NCBI RefSeq assembly: GCF_003004785.1
Contig: NZ_PVZS01000001.1
Span: 186,001-250,000, forward strand
From: Alsobacter soli
Lineage (GTDB): Bacteria; Pseudomonadota; Alphaproteobacteria; Rhizobiales; Beijerinckiaceae
Direction of reading: 5' to 3'
DNA length: 64,000 nucleotides
A program made the translations under genes and the position numbers. Every line of letters begins with the position of its first letter. Position 1 is the first letter of the stretch. Positions 30,733 to 39,691 of this stretch are shown here, piece by piece. Under the pieces are notes generated by a model that worked only from the letters and a program-made list of their open reading frames with translations, was not told where the DNA came from and did no database searches.

Positions 30733-30755
30733 ACAGTCGTGGGTGGGAGGAAGCC

Positions 30756-32651
30756 ATGTCGAGCCGCTATCACGAGACCTATGCGCAGTGGAAAGCCGAT
30801 CCGCAGGCGTTTTGGGCCGAGGCCGCGAACGCGATCGACTGGATCAAGCCGGCCGACAAGGTCTTCGACCCGAGCCAGGGCGCCTATGGCCGCTGGTTCG
30901 CCGGGGCCGAGTGCAACACCTGCTGGAACGCCGTGGACCGGCACGCCGCCAATCGCGGCGACACGCTGGCGCTGATCTACGACAGCCCGGTGACCGGCTC
31001 CAAGCGCACCCTGACCTACGCCGAACTCAAGGACGAAGTCGCCACGCTGGCGGCCGTGATCGCCGACATGGGCGTGGCCAAGGGCGACCGCGTCATCATC
31101 TACATGCCGATGATCCCCGAGGCCGTGGTCGCCATGCTGGCCTGCGCCCGCATCGGGGCGATCCACTCCGTGGTGTTCGGCGGATTCGCCGCCAAGGAGC
31201 TCGCCACCCGCCTCGACGACGCCGCGCCCAAGCTGGTGCTCGCCGCTTCCTGCGGCATCGAACCGAACCGGGTGGTGCAGTACAAGCCGCTGCTGGACGA
31301 GGCCATCGCCTTGGCGTCCAACAAGCCCGCCTCCGTCCTGCTGCTCCAGCGCCGGCAATGCGAAGCCGCGATGCAGCCCGGCCGGGACTACGACTGGGCG
31401 GCCCTCGTCGCCAAGGCCCGGGCAGCCGGCAAGCAGGCGGATTGCGTGCCCGTGCTGGCGACCGACCCGCTCTATGTCCTCTACACCTCCGGCACCACCG
31501 GCAAGCCGAAGGGCGTCGTGCGCGACAACGGCGGCAATATGGTCGCTCTCGCCTGGTCCATGACGAACCTCTACGGCGTGGCGCCCGGCGAGGTGTTCTG
31601 GGCGGCCTCGGACGTCGGCTGGGTGGTGGGCCACTCCTACATCGTCTACGCCCCGCTGCTGGCCGGCTGCACCACCGTGGTCTACGAGGGCAAGCCGGTC
31701 GGGACGCCGGACCCGGGCGCCTTCTGGCGCATGATCTCCGAGCACAAGATCAAGGTGCTGTTCACCGCGCCGACCGCCTTCCGGGCCATCAAGAAGGAGG
31801 ACCCCAAGGCCGAGCACCTGAAGCGCTACGACATGGGCGGCTTCCGCGCCCTGTTCCTGGCCGGCGAGCGCGCCGACCCCGACACGGTGCAGTGGGCCGA
31901 GGACATCCTGAAGGTCCCGGTCATCGACCACTGGTGGCAGACGGAGACGGGCTGGGCCATCGCGGGCAACCCGCTCGGGCTCGGCCAATTACCGGTGAAG
32001 CACGGTTCGCCCACGGTCGCCATGCCCGGCTACGACGTCCAGATCGTCGACGAGGGCGGAAAGCCCGTGATGCCGAACCAGATGGGCTCCATCGTGGTGA
32101 AGCTGCCGCTGCCCCCCGGGTGCCTGCCGACCCTTTGGCATGCCGACGACCGCTTCAAGGAGAGCTACCTCGCGGCCTATCCGGGCTACTACAACACGTC
32201 GGACGCCGGCTTCATGGACGAGGACGGCTACCTGTTCATCATGGGCCGCACGGACGACATCATCAACGTCGCCGGCCACCGCCTCTCGACGGGCGGCATG
32301 GAGGAGGTGCTCGCCTCCCACCCGGATGTCGCCGAGTGCGCCGTCATCGGCGTCAAGGACTCGCTGAAGGGCGAGCAGCCCTGCGGCTTCGTGGTGCTCA
32401 AGGCGGGGGTCAACCGCTCCCCGCTGGAGATCGAGAAGGAGATCGTCCAGCTCGTGCGCGACAGGATCGGCCCGGTCGCCGCGTTCAAGATCGCCATCAC
32501 GGTGAACCGCCTGCCCAAGACCCGCTCGGGCAAGATCCTGCGTGGCACCATGAAGAAGATCGCGGATGGCGACGAGTGGTCCATGCCCGCCACCATCGAC
32601 GACCCCGCCGTGTTGGACGAGATCGCCCGGGCGCTGGAAGGCAAGATCTGA
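30756..32651 (+). CDS. prpE: Propionyl-CoA synthetase
   Basis: PrpE activates propionate (and less well acetate) to the CoA ester. The 631 residues open with the N-terminal ACAS domain (YHETYAQWKADPQAFW, and RHAANRG), then VLYTSGTTGKPKGVV (about 240-254), DHWWQTETGW (about 391-400) and the acylation-sensitive lysine in KTRSGKILRG near the end. CNTCWNAVDRH and GYNTSD-like segments favour PrpE over AcsA. I chose the ATG at 30756 with GGGAGG before it. No prpBCD genes are adjacent. Confidence 0.9.
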   Translation: MSSRYHETYAQWKADPQAFWAEAANAIDWIKPADKVFDPSQGAYGRWFAGAECNTCWNAVDRHAANRGDTLALIYDSPVTGSKRTLTYAELKDEVATLAAVIADMGVAKGDRVIIYMPMIPEAVVAMLACARIGAIHSVVFGGFAAKELATRLDDAAPKLVLAASCGIEPNRVVQYKPLLDEAIALASNKPASVLLLQRRQCEAAMQPGRDYDWAALVAKARAAGKQADCVPVLATDPLYVLYTSGTTGKPKGVVRDNGGNMVALAWSMTNLYGVAPGEVFWAASDVGWVVGHSYIVYAPLLAGCTTVVYEGKPVGTPDPGAFWRMISEHKIKVLFTAPTAFRAIKKEDPKAEHLKRYDMGGFRALFLAGERADPDTVQWAEDILKVPVIDHWWQTETGWAIAGNPLGLGQLPVKHGSPTVAMPGYDVQIVDEGGKPVMPNQMGSIVVKLPLPPGCLPTLWHADDRFKESYLAAYPGYYNTSDAGFMDEDGYLFIMGRTDDIINVAGHRLSTGGMEEVLASHPDVAECAVIGVKDSLKGEQPCGFVVLKAGVNRSPLEIEKEIVQLVRDRIGPVAAFKIAITVNRLPKTRSGKILRGTMKKIADGDEWSMPATIDDPAVLDEIARALEGKI

Positions 32652-32658
32652 CGCTCGC

Positions 32659-32702
32659 CGGAAAGACCCTCTCCCGCCGCTATGGGAGAGGGTAGCCGTC
32701 AG
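32659..32702 (+). other. Palindrome after prpE
   Basis: ACCCTCTCCC (32666-32675) pairs perfectly with GGGAGAGGGT (32684-32693), flanked by CTGACG/CGTCAG. No T-tract follows, so this may stabilise the 3' end or be a small intergenic repeat rather than a classical terminator. Confidence 0.5.
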
Positions 32703-32751
32703 CAGAAACCGGGTGGCGCGGCGGGTCCCTTCGGCCTAGGGTCCCGCCGCC

Positions 32752-33399
32752 ATGACGTTGGATTTCGTCCCTTCCCCAGCCACGCTTCTCGCCTTCACGG
32801 GCGCGAGCTTCCTGCTCGCCATCACGCCCGGGCCGGACATGGCCTTGATGCTGTCCCGCACGCTGGCGGGCGGCCGAAGGCTCGGGTTCGCCACGATCGC
32901 GGGCTGCTCCGTCGGGCTTGTCTGTCACGCGCTTCTGGCCGGTTTCGGCCTTTCCGCCCTGCTGGCGGCCTCGGCGACGGCCTTCGCGGTCGCCAAGATG
33001 GTCGGCGCTGTCTATCTGCTCTGGCTCGCCTGGCAGGCGCTCCGCCACGGGTCGGCGCTCAGCATGGCCCCGGGCGAGGCGACGCCCCAGCAACCCTGGG
33101 CGGCGTTTCTCACCGGCCTTGGGATCAACCTCACGAACCCGAAGGTCGTGCTGTTCTTCGTGACGTTCCTGCCGCAGTTCGTCGATCCGGCGGACCCGCA
33201 CGCCGCCGGGCAGATGCTGTTCCTGGGCTTCTGGTTCCTGGTGGTGGGCACGCCGACCTGCTGCGTCATCGTGCTGACGGCCGAGCGCTTCACGGCCTTC
33301 ATGCGCCGCTCGCGCCGCCTGACGCGCGCCTTCGACATGAGCTTCGCCGGCCTGATGGGCGGCTTCGCGCTCAGGCTCCTGCTGGCGCAGGCCCGCTGA
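32752..33399 (+). CDS. LysE/RhtB-family exporter
   Basis: Members export amino acids or related metabolites. The 215 residues form about six membrane segments; the family motif AITPGPDMALMLSRTLAGGRR is at about 26-45 and GLGINLTNPKVVLFF lies mid-protein. Substrate not predictable. Its last 29 bases overlap the convergent small membrane protein gene. Confidence 0.9.
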   Translation: MTLDFVPSPATLLAFTGASFLLAITPGPDMALMLSRTLAGGRRLGFATIAGCSVGLVCHALLAGFGLSALLAASATAFAVAKMVGAVYLLWLAWQALRHGSALSMAPGEATPQQPWAAFLTGLGINLTNPKVVLFFVTFLPQFVDPADPHAAGQMLFLGFWFLVVGTPTCCVIVLTAERFTAFMRRSRRLTRAFDMSFAGLMGGFALRLLLAQAR

Positions 33400-33862
33400 C
33401 CGAGCCCATCTCGCGTCCGGCGACCGCCCAGTAAACGAAGCCCGAGACCGCGCCAGTCAGGAAGAGCAGGGACAGCAGCTTCGTATCGGATGGATCGAGG
33501 ACCTCCCCGGGCGCCCGCCCGAGCCACGCGATCGCCACCGCAAGCAGGCCCCCGCCCCCGGCGTACCAGACGTAGGACCTCAGGCCTGCCACGGCCCCGA
33601 TGATCGCCACCATGATGGGCGGCAGCACCAGCAACGCCGTCGCCAGCGCCCAGAAGGCGCCGGCCGCCACGGCCCAGACCGTGTCGGGCCCCGGCCCGTT
33701 CAGGACGGCGTCGAAGAAAGCAAAGACGCCCGCGAGCGTCAGGTCGCTCGCAAGCTCGCGGACCTCCGGCACGGCCAGGCCGCCAATGATCAGGAAGAGG
33801 GCGCCGGCAGGAATCGCCAGCACCAGCCCCAGCACGCCGAGGAACAGCCGGCGCACGCTCAA
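33371..33862 (-). CDS. Hypothetical four- to five-pass membrane protein
   Basis: I do not recognise this 163-residue protein. It is hydrophobic, with membrane segments at about 5-27, 40-50 (weak), 62-85, 88-107 and 128-148. The frame overlaps lysE convergently by 29 bases and its ATG overlaps the rlmN stop region by four bases (ATGA type), which suggests co-transcription downstream of rlmN. Coding composition resembles its neighbours. Confidence 0.72.
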   Translation of the reverse strand: MSVRRLFLGVLGLVLAIPAGALFLIIGGLAVPEVRELASDLTLAGVFAFFDAVLNGPGPDTVWAVAAGAFWALATALLVLPPIMVAIIGAVAGLRSYVWYAGGGGLLAVAIAWLGRAPGEVLDPSDTKLLSLLFLTGAVSGFVYWAVAGREMGSVSGPAPAGA

Positions 33863-35106
33863 CCCTCCTGGGAGACGAACATCCCCTCGGCCCCGATGCC
33901 GCTTTCCAGCATCAGCCGGGCCCGGGCCCGCAGCTTCTCCGTCTCGCTCTTGAGCTGGCCGCAGGCGGCCAGGATGTCGCGCCCGCGCGGGGTGCGCACC
34001 GGGGAGGCGTAGCCCGCCCGGAACACCACCTCAGAGAAAGCTTCGATCTGCTCCCAGTCCGAGCACTCATATTTCGTGCCCGGCCAGGGGTTGAACGGGA
34101 TCAGGTTGATCTTGGCCGGAATGCCCTTCAGCAACCGCACCAGCTCGCGCGCGTCCGCCAGGCTGTCGTTTACGCCCTTCAGCATCACGTATTCGAAGGT
34201 GATGCGCCGGGCGTTGCTGAGCCCCGGATAGGCCCGGCAGGCGTCCAGCAGGTCGCGTATCGGGTATTTCTTGTTGAGCGGCACCAGCTCGTTGCGCAGG
34301 TCGTCCCGCACCGCGTGGAGCGAGATGGCCAGCATGGAGCCGATCTCATCGCCGGCGCGCGGGATCATGGGAACCACGCCGGAGGTCGAGAGCGTGATGC
34401 GCCGCTTGGACAGGGACAGGCCGTCGCCATCCGACACCACGTCCATCGCGTCGCGGACGTTGTCGAAATTGTAGAGCGGCTCGCCCATGCCCATCAGCAC
34501 GACATTGCTGACGGCGCGTTCGGCGTCCGGCACCAACCCGTCCGTCGGCCGCACGCCGCCCGGCCACTCGCCAAGGCGATCGCGCGCCACCATGAGCTGC
34601 GCCACGATCTCGGCCGAGGTCAGGTTGCGGACGAGCTTCTGCGTGCCCGTGTGGCAGAACGAACAGGTGAGCGTGCAGCCAACCTGCGACGACACGCAGA
34701 GCGTGCCCCGGTCCGACTCGGGGATGTAGACCGCCTCGATCTCCGCGCCCTTGTCGTGCGGACCAGTCGAGGCCATGCGGATCAGCCACTTGCGAGTGCC
34801 GTCCACGGACACCTGCTCGGAAACGATCTCCGGGCGATCCAGCGTGAAGCGATCGGCGAGCGCCTGCCGCAGGCCCTTGCCCACGTTGGTCATGGCGTCG
34901 AAGTCGTGCGCGCCCCGGAAATAGATCCAGTGCCAGAGCTGGCCGACCCGCATGCGGATCTCGCGCTCCGGCACTCCGGCTTCCGCCAGCGCCTCCGCCA
35001 GCCCGGAGCGGGTCACCCCCACGAGCGAGCGCTTTCCCGTCGCGGTCGGCGGAACGGGCGCGGCGGCGGGCTTGGCCCGGGACAGGTCGAGCGTGATGGC
35101 GGTCAT
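33859..35106 (-). CDS. rlmN: Dual-specificity RNA methyltransferase RlmN
   Basis: RlmN is a radical-SAM enzyme that methylates C2 of A2503 in 23S rRNA and A37 in some tRNAs. The 415 residues contain the cluster-binding [14 protein letters not shown] (CxxxCxxC), the [18 protein letters not shown] motif, the STSGVVPMI strand and a C-terminal CGQL cysteine (acceptor cysteine). The N-terminal helical domain includes [17 protein letters not shown] terminator-like hairpin lies only 25 nt before the start. Confidence 0.96.
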   Translation of the reverse strand: MTAITLDLSRAKPAAAPVPPTATGKRSLVGVTRSGLAEALAEAGVPEREIRMRVGQLWHWIYFRGAHDFDAMTNVGKGLRQALADRFTLDRPEIVSEQVSVDGTRKWLIRMASTGPHDKGAEIEAVYIPESDRGTLCVSSQVGCTLTCSFCHTGTQKLVRNLTSAEIVAQLMVARDRLGEWPGGVRPTDGLVPDAERAVSNVVLMGMGEPLYNFDNVRDAMDVVSDGDGLSLSKRRITLSTSGVVPMIPRAGDEIGSMLAISLHAVRDDLRNELVPLNKKYPIRDLLDACRAYPGLSNARRITFEYVMLKGVNDSLADARELVRLLKGIPAKINLIPFNPWPGTKYECSDWEQIEAFSEVVFRAGYASPVRTPRGRDILAACGQLKSETEKLRARARLMLESGIGAEGMFVSQEG

Positions 35107-35131
35107 GGTCCGGATCCGGCGCTGGGCGCCT

Positions 35132-35180
35132 CAAAAACAAAGATCGGCGAGCCGGCGCATGGCGCCCGGCGCGGCCGATC
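35132..35180 (-). terminator. Terminator-like hairpin just upstream of rlmN
   Basis: On the minus strand GATCGGC (35174-35180) pairs with GCCGATC (35142-35148), with a second inner GCCGG/CCGGC stem, followed by TTTGTTTTTGA (35131-35141). It may end the ialB transcript, or act as an attenuator in the rlmN leader, because little room is left for a promoter between it and the start codon. Confidence 0.7.
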
Positions 35181-35277
35181 CCCTACCACAGGTGCGATGG
35201 AAATCCTATGCGTGGATAAAGTGGCCCCAATCAGGCGGGATGCAAGGGGTCCGGTGCTCAACGCGCGATCGCTCCGC

Positions 35278-35330
35278 CGTCATCCCCGGCCGGAGCGCCG
35301 CAGGCGCGGAGGGGAAGGGGATCCCGGGCC
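35278..35330 (+). repeat. Palindromic intergenic repeat, type A
   Basis: CGTCATCCCCGGC, a GC-rich core with GCGCCGCAGGCGC, and GGGAAGGGGATCCCGG. It sits in the 322-bp gap between ialB and rlmN; apart from this repeat and the hairpin at 35132 I see no gene there. Confidence 0.75.
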
Positions 35331-35428
35331 CCACGCAGGGCTCGTCCATCGGGTTCGCGCCACGCCCCTGGATCTCTTTCCCGTCCCGCCGCGCGGGCCG
35401 CCAGGGGACGACGACGAAAACGTCGGAC

Positions 35429-36124
35429 TTAGGGGCATTCCTTCTTCACGCGGTCCAGCGCCTGGGGCAGGCCGTGCAGGGCGTAGCGGTCCGTCGTGGC
35501 GTTGCCGCGCTTGGATTTGGCCTCGATGGTGAGGCTCTGGCCCTTGCGCATGGCCTCCACGAAGGCGCCGTCCTCGGCGGCGTTCTTGACCCAGGCCGCG
35601 TTACCCTTTGTGACCAGCGCGAAGCTGCTGCGGCCAATGGTGGCCTTGCCCTCGCCGCCGTCCTGGGTGGCGTAGCCCAGCACCATGCTGACCTCGTTGC
35701 GCACGCCCTCGGCCGGGCGCGTCGCAATGAACAGGTACCCCGGATCCCGGGTGAGGCCCTTCGGCAGCCGATCCTTCGGCTGCGCCAGCGCGTAGCACAC
35801 CTTGCCCTTGGGGGTGGTGGAAGCGTAGGCGCCCCAATCCCCGAAGACCTCAAGCTGCACGGGCTGCCCGCCGCCGAGCGCGGCAGGCTTGGCGCCGGGT
35901 TTCGCGGCTGCGGCCCCCTTCGCGCCGGTCGCCCCATGGGCCGCGGCGGGCTTCGCCGGCGCCGTCCCGGGTTTAGCCGGCGAGGCCGTCGCGGGCTTGG
36001 CGGCCGGCTTCGCCGGCTTGGCGTCTTGGGCCGCCGCCGCGCCGCCCCCGAGCGCCAGGGCGGAGACGATCACGGAGGAAAGGGCGAGGGAACGCGGGAG
36101 CACGGGGCGAATCATGGGCAGCAT
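35429..36124 (-). CDS. Invasion-associated locus B (IalB)-like secreted protein
   Basis: The 231 residues have a signal peptide (LALSSVIVSALALGGGAAAAQ), a low-complexity Lys/Pro/Ala linker (about 33-80) and an IalB domain (about 85-230) with FGDWGAYAS, a KVCYALAQPKDR segment and KSKRGNATTDRYALHGL. IalB proteins are periplasmic and named from Bartonella, where they aid red-cell entry; in free-living relatives the role is unknown. Starts at 36124 or 36115 are both possible, and neither has a clear ribosome site. Divergent from the ECF sigma gene. Confidence 0.85.
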   Translation of the reverse strand: MLPMIRPVLPRSLALSSVIVSALALGGGAAAAQDAKPAKPAAKPATASPAKPGTAPAKPAAAHGATGAKGAAAAKPGAKPAALGGGQPVQLEVFGDWGAYASTTPKGKVCYALAQPKDRLPKGLTRDPGYLFIATRPAEGVRNEVSMVLGYATQDGGEGKATIGRSSFALVTKGNAAWVKNAAEDGAFVEAMRKGQSLTIEAKSKRGNATTDRYALHGLPQALDRVKKECP

Positions 36125-36328
36125 GTTACCGCGCCCACGGCGCGGCGCCAGAATGTTGATGCAACGGCCGGCATTGTCCAAGATTGCGTTCACGAACGCC
36201 CGACTTTCCGGCGCTCACGAGTTTCGTCGCAGCGCCGGACATGCGAACATGCTAAGAATCCGCCGTGGATGGCGCACGCTTGCGCCGCGAGGGGGCGTCG
36301 GGTCCCGCGAAACAGAGAAGACTGCCCG

Positions 36329-36895
36329 TTGACGTCCCACGAAGAACTGGCTGCGCTTGTGGCCGCCGTCGCCGAACGGCGGGACCGCGAAGCTTTCGCG
36401 CGCCTGTTCGATTATTTCGCGCCACGCCTGAACGCCTATCTGCTGCGGCTCGGCTCCGACGCCGGGGCCGCCGAGGAGCTGACCCAGGAGGTTCTGGTGA
36501 CCCTCTGGCGCAAGGCGGACCAGTTCGACCCGGGCAAGTCGTCCGTGCCGACCTGGCTTTACCGGATCGCCCGCAACCGCCGCATCGACGGACTGCGTCG
36601 CGACCGCGTCGAATACATGGACCCGCTCGAGTCGGATCTCGACATCCCCGATGACCCGCAGACCGACCGCATGCTCGACCTACAGCAGCGGGAGGAGCGC
36701 CTGCGCGCCGCCCTGGGCGGCCTGCCCCCGGAGCAGCTCGAGCTGGTGCGCCTGGCCTTCTACGATGGGCTGTCCCACAGCGAGATCGCCGAGCGCGCCA
36801 AGCTGCCCCTCGGCACCGTGAAGTCGCGCATCCGCCTGGCTTTCGGGCGCCTGCGTAGAATCCTCGAGGCCGATGGGGTGCTCGAAGCCGGCTAG
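36329..36895 (+). CDS. ECF sigma factor (RpoE/ECF11-like)
   Basis: An alternative sigma factor of 188 residues. Region 2 (about 20-95) includes LFDYFAPRLNAYLLRLG, LTQEVLVTLWRKADQFDP and WLYRIARNRRIDGLRRDR; region 4 (about 125-180) includes LAFYDGLSHSEIAERAKLPLGTVKSRIRLAFGRLR. It closely resembles the Rhodobacter RpoE (singlet-oxygen, ECF11) group, whose partner anti-sigma ChrR is normally the next gene. Here the next gene is an oxidoreductase, so the sigma is an orphan at this site. I infer a TTG start at 36329, since no ATG or GTG fits before TSHEEL. Confidence 0.87.
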   Translation: MTSHEELAALVAAVAERRDREAFARLFDYFAPRLNAYLLRLGSDAGAAEELTQEVLVTLWRKADQFDPGKSSVPTWLYRIARNRRIDGLRRDRVEYMDPLESDLDIPDDPQTDRMLDLQQREERLRAALGGLPPEQLELVRLAFYDGLSHSEIAERAKLPLGTVKSRIRLAFGRLRRILEADGVLEAG

Positions 36896-36943
36896 GCCGG
36901 GCGCCGGCGACCAAATCATGCCTTGAATCGGGAGGGGAACCGC

Positions 36944-37924
36944 ATGCGAGCAGTCCTGTGCCGGGCCTTCGGCCCGCCGGAGAGTCTGGTCATCGAGGAG
37001 CTGCCCGACCCCGCGCCGGGTCCCGGGGAGGTCGTCGTCGACGTCGCCTGCACGGCTCTGAACTTCTTCGACACGCTGATCATCCAGAACCGCTATCAGG
37101 TGAAGCCCGAGCTGCCCTTCTCCCCTGGGGCCGAGTTCGCCGGCCGGGTGGCGGCGCTGGGCGACGGCGTCACCGGGCTCCAGCCGGGCCAGCGGGTAGC
37201 GGGCTACATCGGCTACGGCGCCTGCCGCACCAAGGTCGTCGCGCCCGCGGGTCGCCTCATCCCGATCCCGGAAGGCCTCGCCGACGAAGCCGCCGCGGGC
37301 CTGCTCGTCACTTACGGAACGTCCCTGCACGCGCTGCAGGACCGCGCCCACCTCCGTCCCGGCGAGACGCTCGCCGTGCTCGGCGCGGCCGGCGGCGTGG
37401 GGCTCGCGGCGGTCGAACTGGGCGTCGCCATGGGGGCGCGCGTGATCGCCTGCGCCTCCTCGCCGGACAAGCTGGCGCTGGCCCGCGAGCACGGCGCCGC
37501 CGAGACGCTCGACTACACGAAGGAAGATCTCAAGGAGGGACTGAAGCGCCTCACTGGCGGCGCGGGCGTGGACGTGGTCTACGACCCCGTGGGCGGCGAC
37601 CTGTCCGAGGCCGCCCTGCGCGCGATCGCCTGGAAGGGGCGCTTCCTCGTGGTGGGGTTCGCGGCCGGCGACATCCCCCGCATTCCGCTCAACCTGATGC
37701 TGCTGAAGGGTTGTGACGTGCAGGGCGTCTTCTGGGGCGCCTTCGCCGACAAGGAGCCCGCCCAGAACGCCAGCAACATCGAGGCGATCTTCCGCTGGGC
37801 CGCGGAGGGCCGCATCCGCCCCCTCGCCTCGACGATCCTCCCGCTGGAGCAGACCGGCAAGGCCATCCGCCTGCTGGCCGACCGAAAGGCTTTGGGCAAG
37901 GTGCTGGTGCGGACGGGGGCGTAA
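36944..37924 (+). CDS. NADPH:quinone oxidoreductase family protein (zinc-free MDR)
   Basis: The 326 residues are a medium-chain dehydrogenase/reductase of the quinone-reductase type: SPGAEFAGRVAALGDGV (about 59-75), the Rossmann LGAAGGVGLAAVELGVAMGARVIA (start near 137) and the C-terminal LASTILPLEQTGKAI. The structural zinc cysteines are absent. GGAGGGG precedes the ATG at 36944. It follows the ECF sigma gene by 48 bp on the same strand and could be part of its unit. Confidence 0.9.
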   Translation: MRAVLCRAFGPPESLVIEELPDPAPGPGEVVVDVACTALNFFDTLIIQNRYQVKPELPFSPGAEFAGRVAALGDGVTGLQPGQRVAGYIGYGACRTKVVAPAGRLIPIPEGLADEAAAGLLVTYGTSLHALQDRAHLRPGETLAVLGAAGGVGLAAVELGVAMGARVIACASSPDKLALAREHGAAETLDYTKEDLKEGLKRLTGGAGVDVVYDPVGGDLSEAALRAIAWKGRFLVVGFAAGDIPRIPLNLMLLKGCDVQGVFWGAFADKEPAQNASNIEAIFRWAAEGRIRPLASTILPLEQTGKAIRLLADRKALGKVLVRTGA

Positions 37925-37932
37925 ACTCGCCC

Positions 37933-38056
37933 CGTCATCCCCGGCGGTCTGCGCAGCAGACCGGGAAGCGGATCCAGGGGCCGCCGGGCGCGAACCGAAC
38001 ACGCCTGCGCCCCGTGGCCCTGGATGGCTTCGTCGCTGCGCTCCTCGCAAGGACGG
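37933..38056 (+). repeat. Composite palindromic repeat (type A start, type B end)
   Basis: It opens with CGTCATCCCCGGCGGTCTGC and closes with TGGATGGCTTCGTCGCTGCG followed by CTCCTCGCAAGGACGG, the inverted form of the type B end. Together with the unit at 38108 it fills the whole gap after the quinone reductase gene. Confidence 0.75.
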
Positions 38057-38107
38057 CGAGCGTTCATTGGACTTGCTGGCGGGCCAGTGTCGCCCGCAGC
38101 CTTCCCG

Positions 38108-38218
38108 CGTCATTGCAAGCGCAGCGAAGCAATCCAGGGGCCGCCGGGCGCAAACCGCAAGCGCCTGCGCCCCCAAATCTGGATCGCTTCGTCGCTGCGC
38201 TCCCCGCAGGGCCGGCGC
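38108..38218 (+). repeat. Type B palindromic unit
   Basis: A roughly 110-bp unit with outward arms CGTCATTGCAAGCGCAGCGA and TCGTCGCTGCGCTCCCCGCA and the inner arms AAGCAATCCAG and CTGGATCGCTT. Two units stand in tandem here. Confidence 0.78.
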
Positions 38219-38222
38219 GTTG

Positions 38223-38621
38223 CTACGCCTCTTCCAGCCCCTTCCCCAGCGCCTCCTTGGCGCGGTCGCGGTGCTCGGGCTTGATGGCGCGCGACACCGT
38301 CGCGATGGCGGTCGCGATCACGGCGGCGTCGTCCGTGAAGCCGATCAGGGGCATGAAGTCGGGCAGCACGTCGAACGGCATCACGAAATAGGCGAGCGCG
38401 CCGGCCAGGATCAGCTTCACGCGCCGTTCCGTTGTCGGGTCCGTGGCGCAGTAATAGGCGGCCAGCACGTCCTCGGCGAAGGGAATGTTCTTGCCGACCC
38501 GCTTCAGCAGCCGCCAGGTGTCCGAGAACACGCCTTTCTCGTCCTTGGCGGCGCGCCGCATGGCTTCCATCTCGGCCTTGTTCAGGGGACGGCCCAGCCA
38601 TTCCTCCGAAAAACCCGTCAT
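38223..38621 (-). CDS. DUF1232 (YkvA-type) membrane protein
   Basis: The 132 residues carry the DUF1232 motif LAGALAYFVMPFDVLPDFMPLIGFTDDAAV (about 72-101; only parts quoted elsewhere) with one or two membrane segments and a charged C-terminus. Function unknown. The stop is next to the repeat unit at 38108-38218, so the repeat lies in its 3' region. Confidence 0.88.
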   Translation of the reverse strand: MTGFSEEWLGRPLNKAEMEAMRRAAKDEKGVFSDTWRLLKRVGKNIPFAEDVLAAYYCATDPTTERRVKLILAGALAYFVMPFDVLPDFMPLIGFTDDAAVIATAIATVSRAIKPEHRDRAKEALGKGLEEA

Positions 38622-38777
38622 CGGCTCCTCCAGGGCGAGCAGATGGCCGCCCGCGACGTCCCGATAGATGGGCCCGGGCGATCAGGCGCACAAGGACCTG
38701 CGACGCGGCGCACGGGCTCGGGCCTTTTGAGCCGCGCGCCTTGCGGCTAACCTCCCGGCAAGAACGGAGGGAGCCCC

Positions 38778-39563
38778 ATGAAAATCGACGCCACAACCGC
38801 CGCCATCGTCACCGGAGCCGCCTCCGGCCTCGGCGAGGCGACCGCCCGCATGCTGGCCGCCCAGGGCGCCCGGGTGGCGCTGCTCGACATGAACGAGGCG
38901 CGCGGGGAAAATGTCGCCCGCGAGATAGGCGGCGTGTTCTGCCGCGCGGATGTGGCCGACGAGGCCTCCGTGGACGCCGCGCTCGCAAAGGCCCGGGCCG
39001 CCCATGGCGTCGAGCGCATCCTGGTCAACTGCGCCGGGATAGCCCCCGGCAAGCGCACCGTGTCGAAGAAGCGCGACACCGGGGAGTTCGTGCCCCACGA
39101 CCTCGCAAGCTTCGTCAAGGTGCTGTCCGTGAACCTGATCGGCACCTTTCATGTGATCGCCAAGAGCTCCGCCGCCATGGCGGGACTGGAGCCCGTGACC
39201 GCCGACGGCGGCCGCGGCGTCATCGTATGCACGGCCTCGGTGGCGGCGGAGGACGGGCAGATCGGGCAGGCCGCCTATTCCGCATCCAAGGGGGGAGTCG
39301 TCGGCATGACGCTGCCGATCGCGCGCGACCTCGCCGGCTATGGGATCCGCGTGATGACCATCATGCCGGGCCTGTTCCAGACGCCCATGTTCGAGAGCGT
39401 GCCGGAGGACTTCCGCAAGTCCCTAGAGGCGGGAATCCCATTCCCCTCCCGCCTCGGCAGGCCGGACGAGTACGCCGCCATGGTGCGCGGCATCATCGAG
39501 AACGACATGCTGAACGGCACGGCCATCCGCCTCGACGGCGCGCTGCGCATGCAGCCGAAGTAG
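38778..39563 (+). CDS. SDR-family dehydrogenase (3-hydroxyacyl-CoA dehydrogenase type 2-like)
   Basis: A 261-residue classical short-chain dehydrogenase: cofactor motif [13 protein letters not shown] (10-22), VNCAG (about 84-88) and YSASK (the catalytic Tyr and Lys, about 171-175). The D in [10 protein letters not shown] favours NAD(H). The insert [16 protein letters not shown] and overall layout resemble HSD10/type-2 hydroxyacyl-CoA dehydrogenases. GGAGG lies before the ATG. Flanked by repeats, no operon partner. Confidence 0.88.
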   Translation: MKIDATTAAIVTGAASGLGEATARMLAAQGARVALLDMNEARGENVAREIGGVFCRADVADEASVDAALAKARAAHGVERILVNCAGIAPGKRTVSKKRDTGEFVPHDLASFVKVLSVNLIGTFHVIAKSSAAMAGLEPVTADGGRGVIVCTASVAAEDGQIGQAAYSASKGGVVGMTLPIARDLAGYGIRVMTIMPGLFQTPMFESVPEDFRKSLEAGIPFPSRLGRPDEYAAMVRGIIENDMLNGTAIRLDGALRMQPK

Positions 39564-39570
39564 AACCTCA

Positions 39571-39681
39571 CCGTCCTTGCGAGGAGCGAAGCGACGAAGC
39601 AATCCAGGGGCCAAGGGCCGCGTCGCATCCGTTTCGCGCCCGGCGGCGCCTGGATGGCTTCGCTGCGCTCGCAAGGACGGC
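39571..39681 (+). repeat. Type B palindromic unit with perfect terminal inverted repeats
   Basis: CCGTCCTTGCGAG at one end and CTCGCAAGGACGG at the other form a perfect 13-bp terminal inverted repeat of a 111-bp unit. Inner arms GAAGCAATCCAGG and CCTGGATGGCTTC are also inverted. It begins eight bases after the SDR stop. Confidence 0.85.
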
Positions 39682-39691
39682 CTGAGAACGC

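Noticed and set aside
36229-36258. Auto-regulatory ECF11 promoter (TGATCC-N18-TAAGAA) before the sigma gene
   Set aside because: TAAGAA is present at 36253-36258, but the position for the -35 element reads GCAGCG, not TGATCC.
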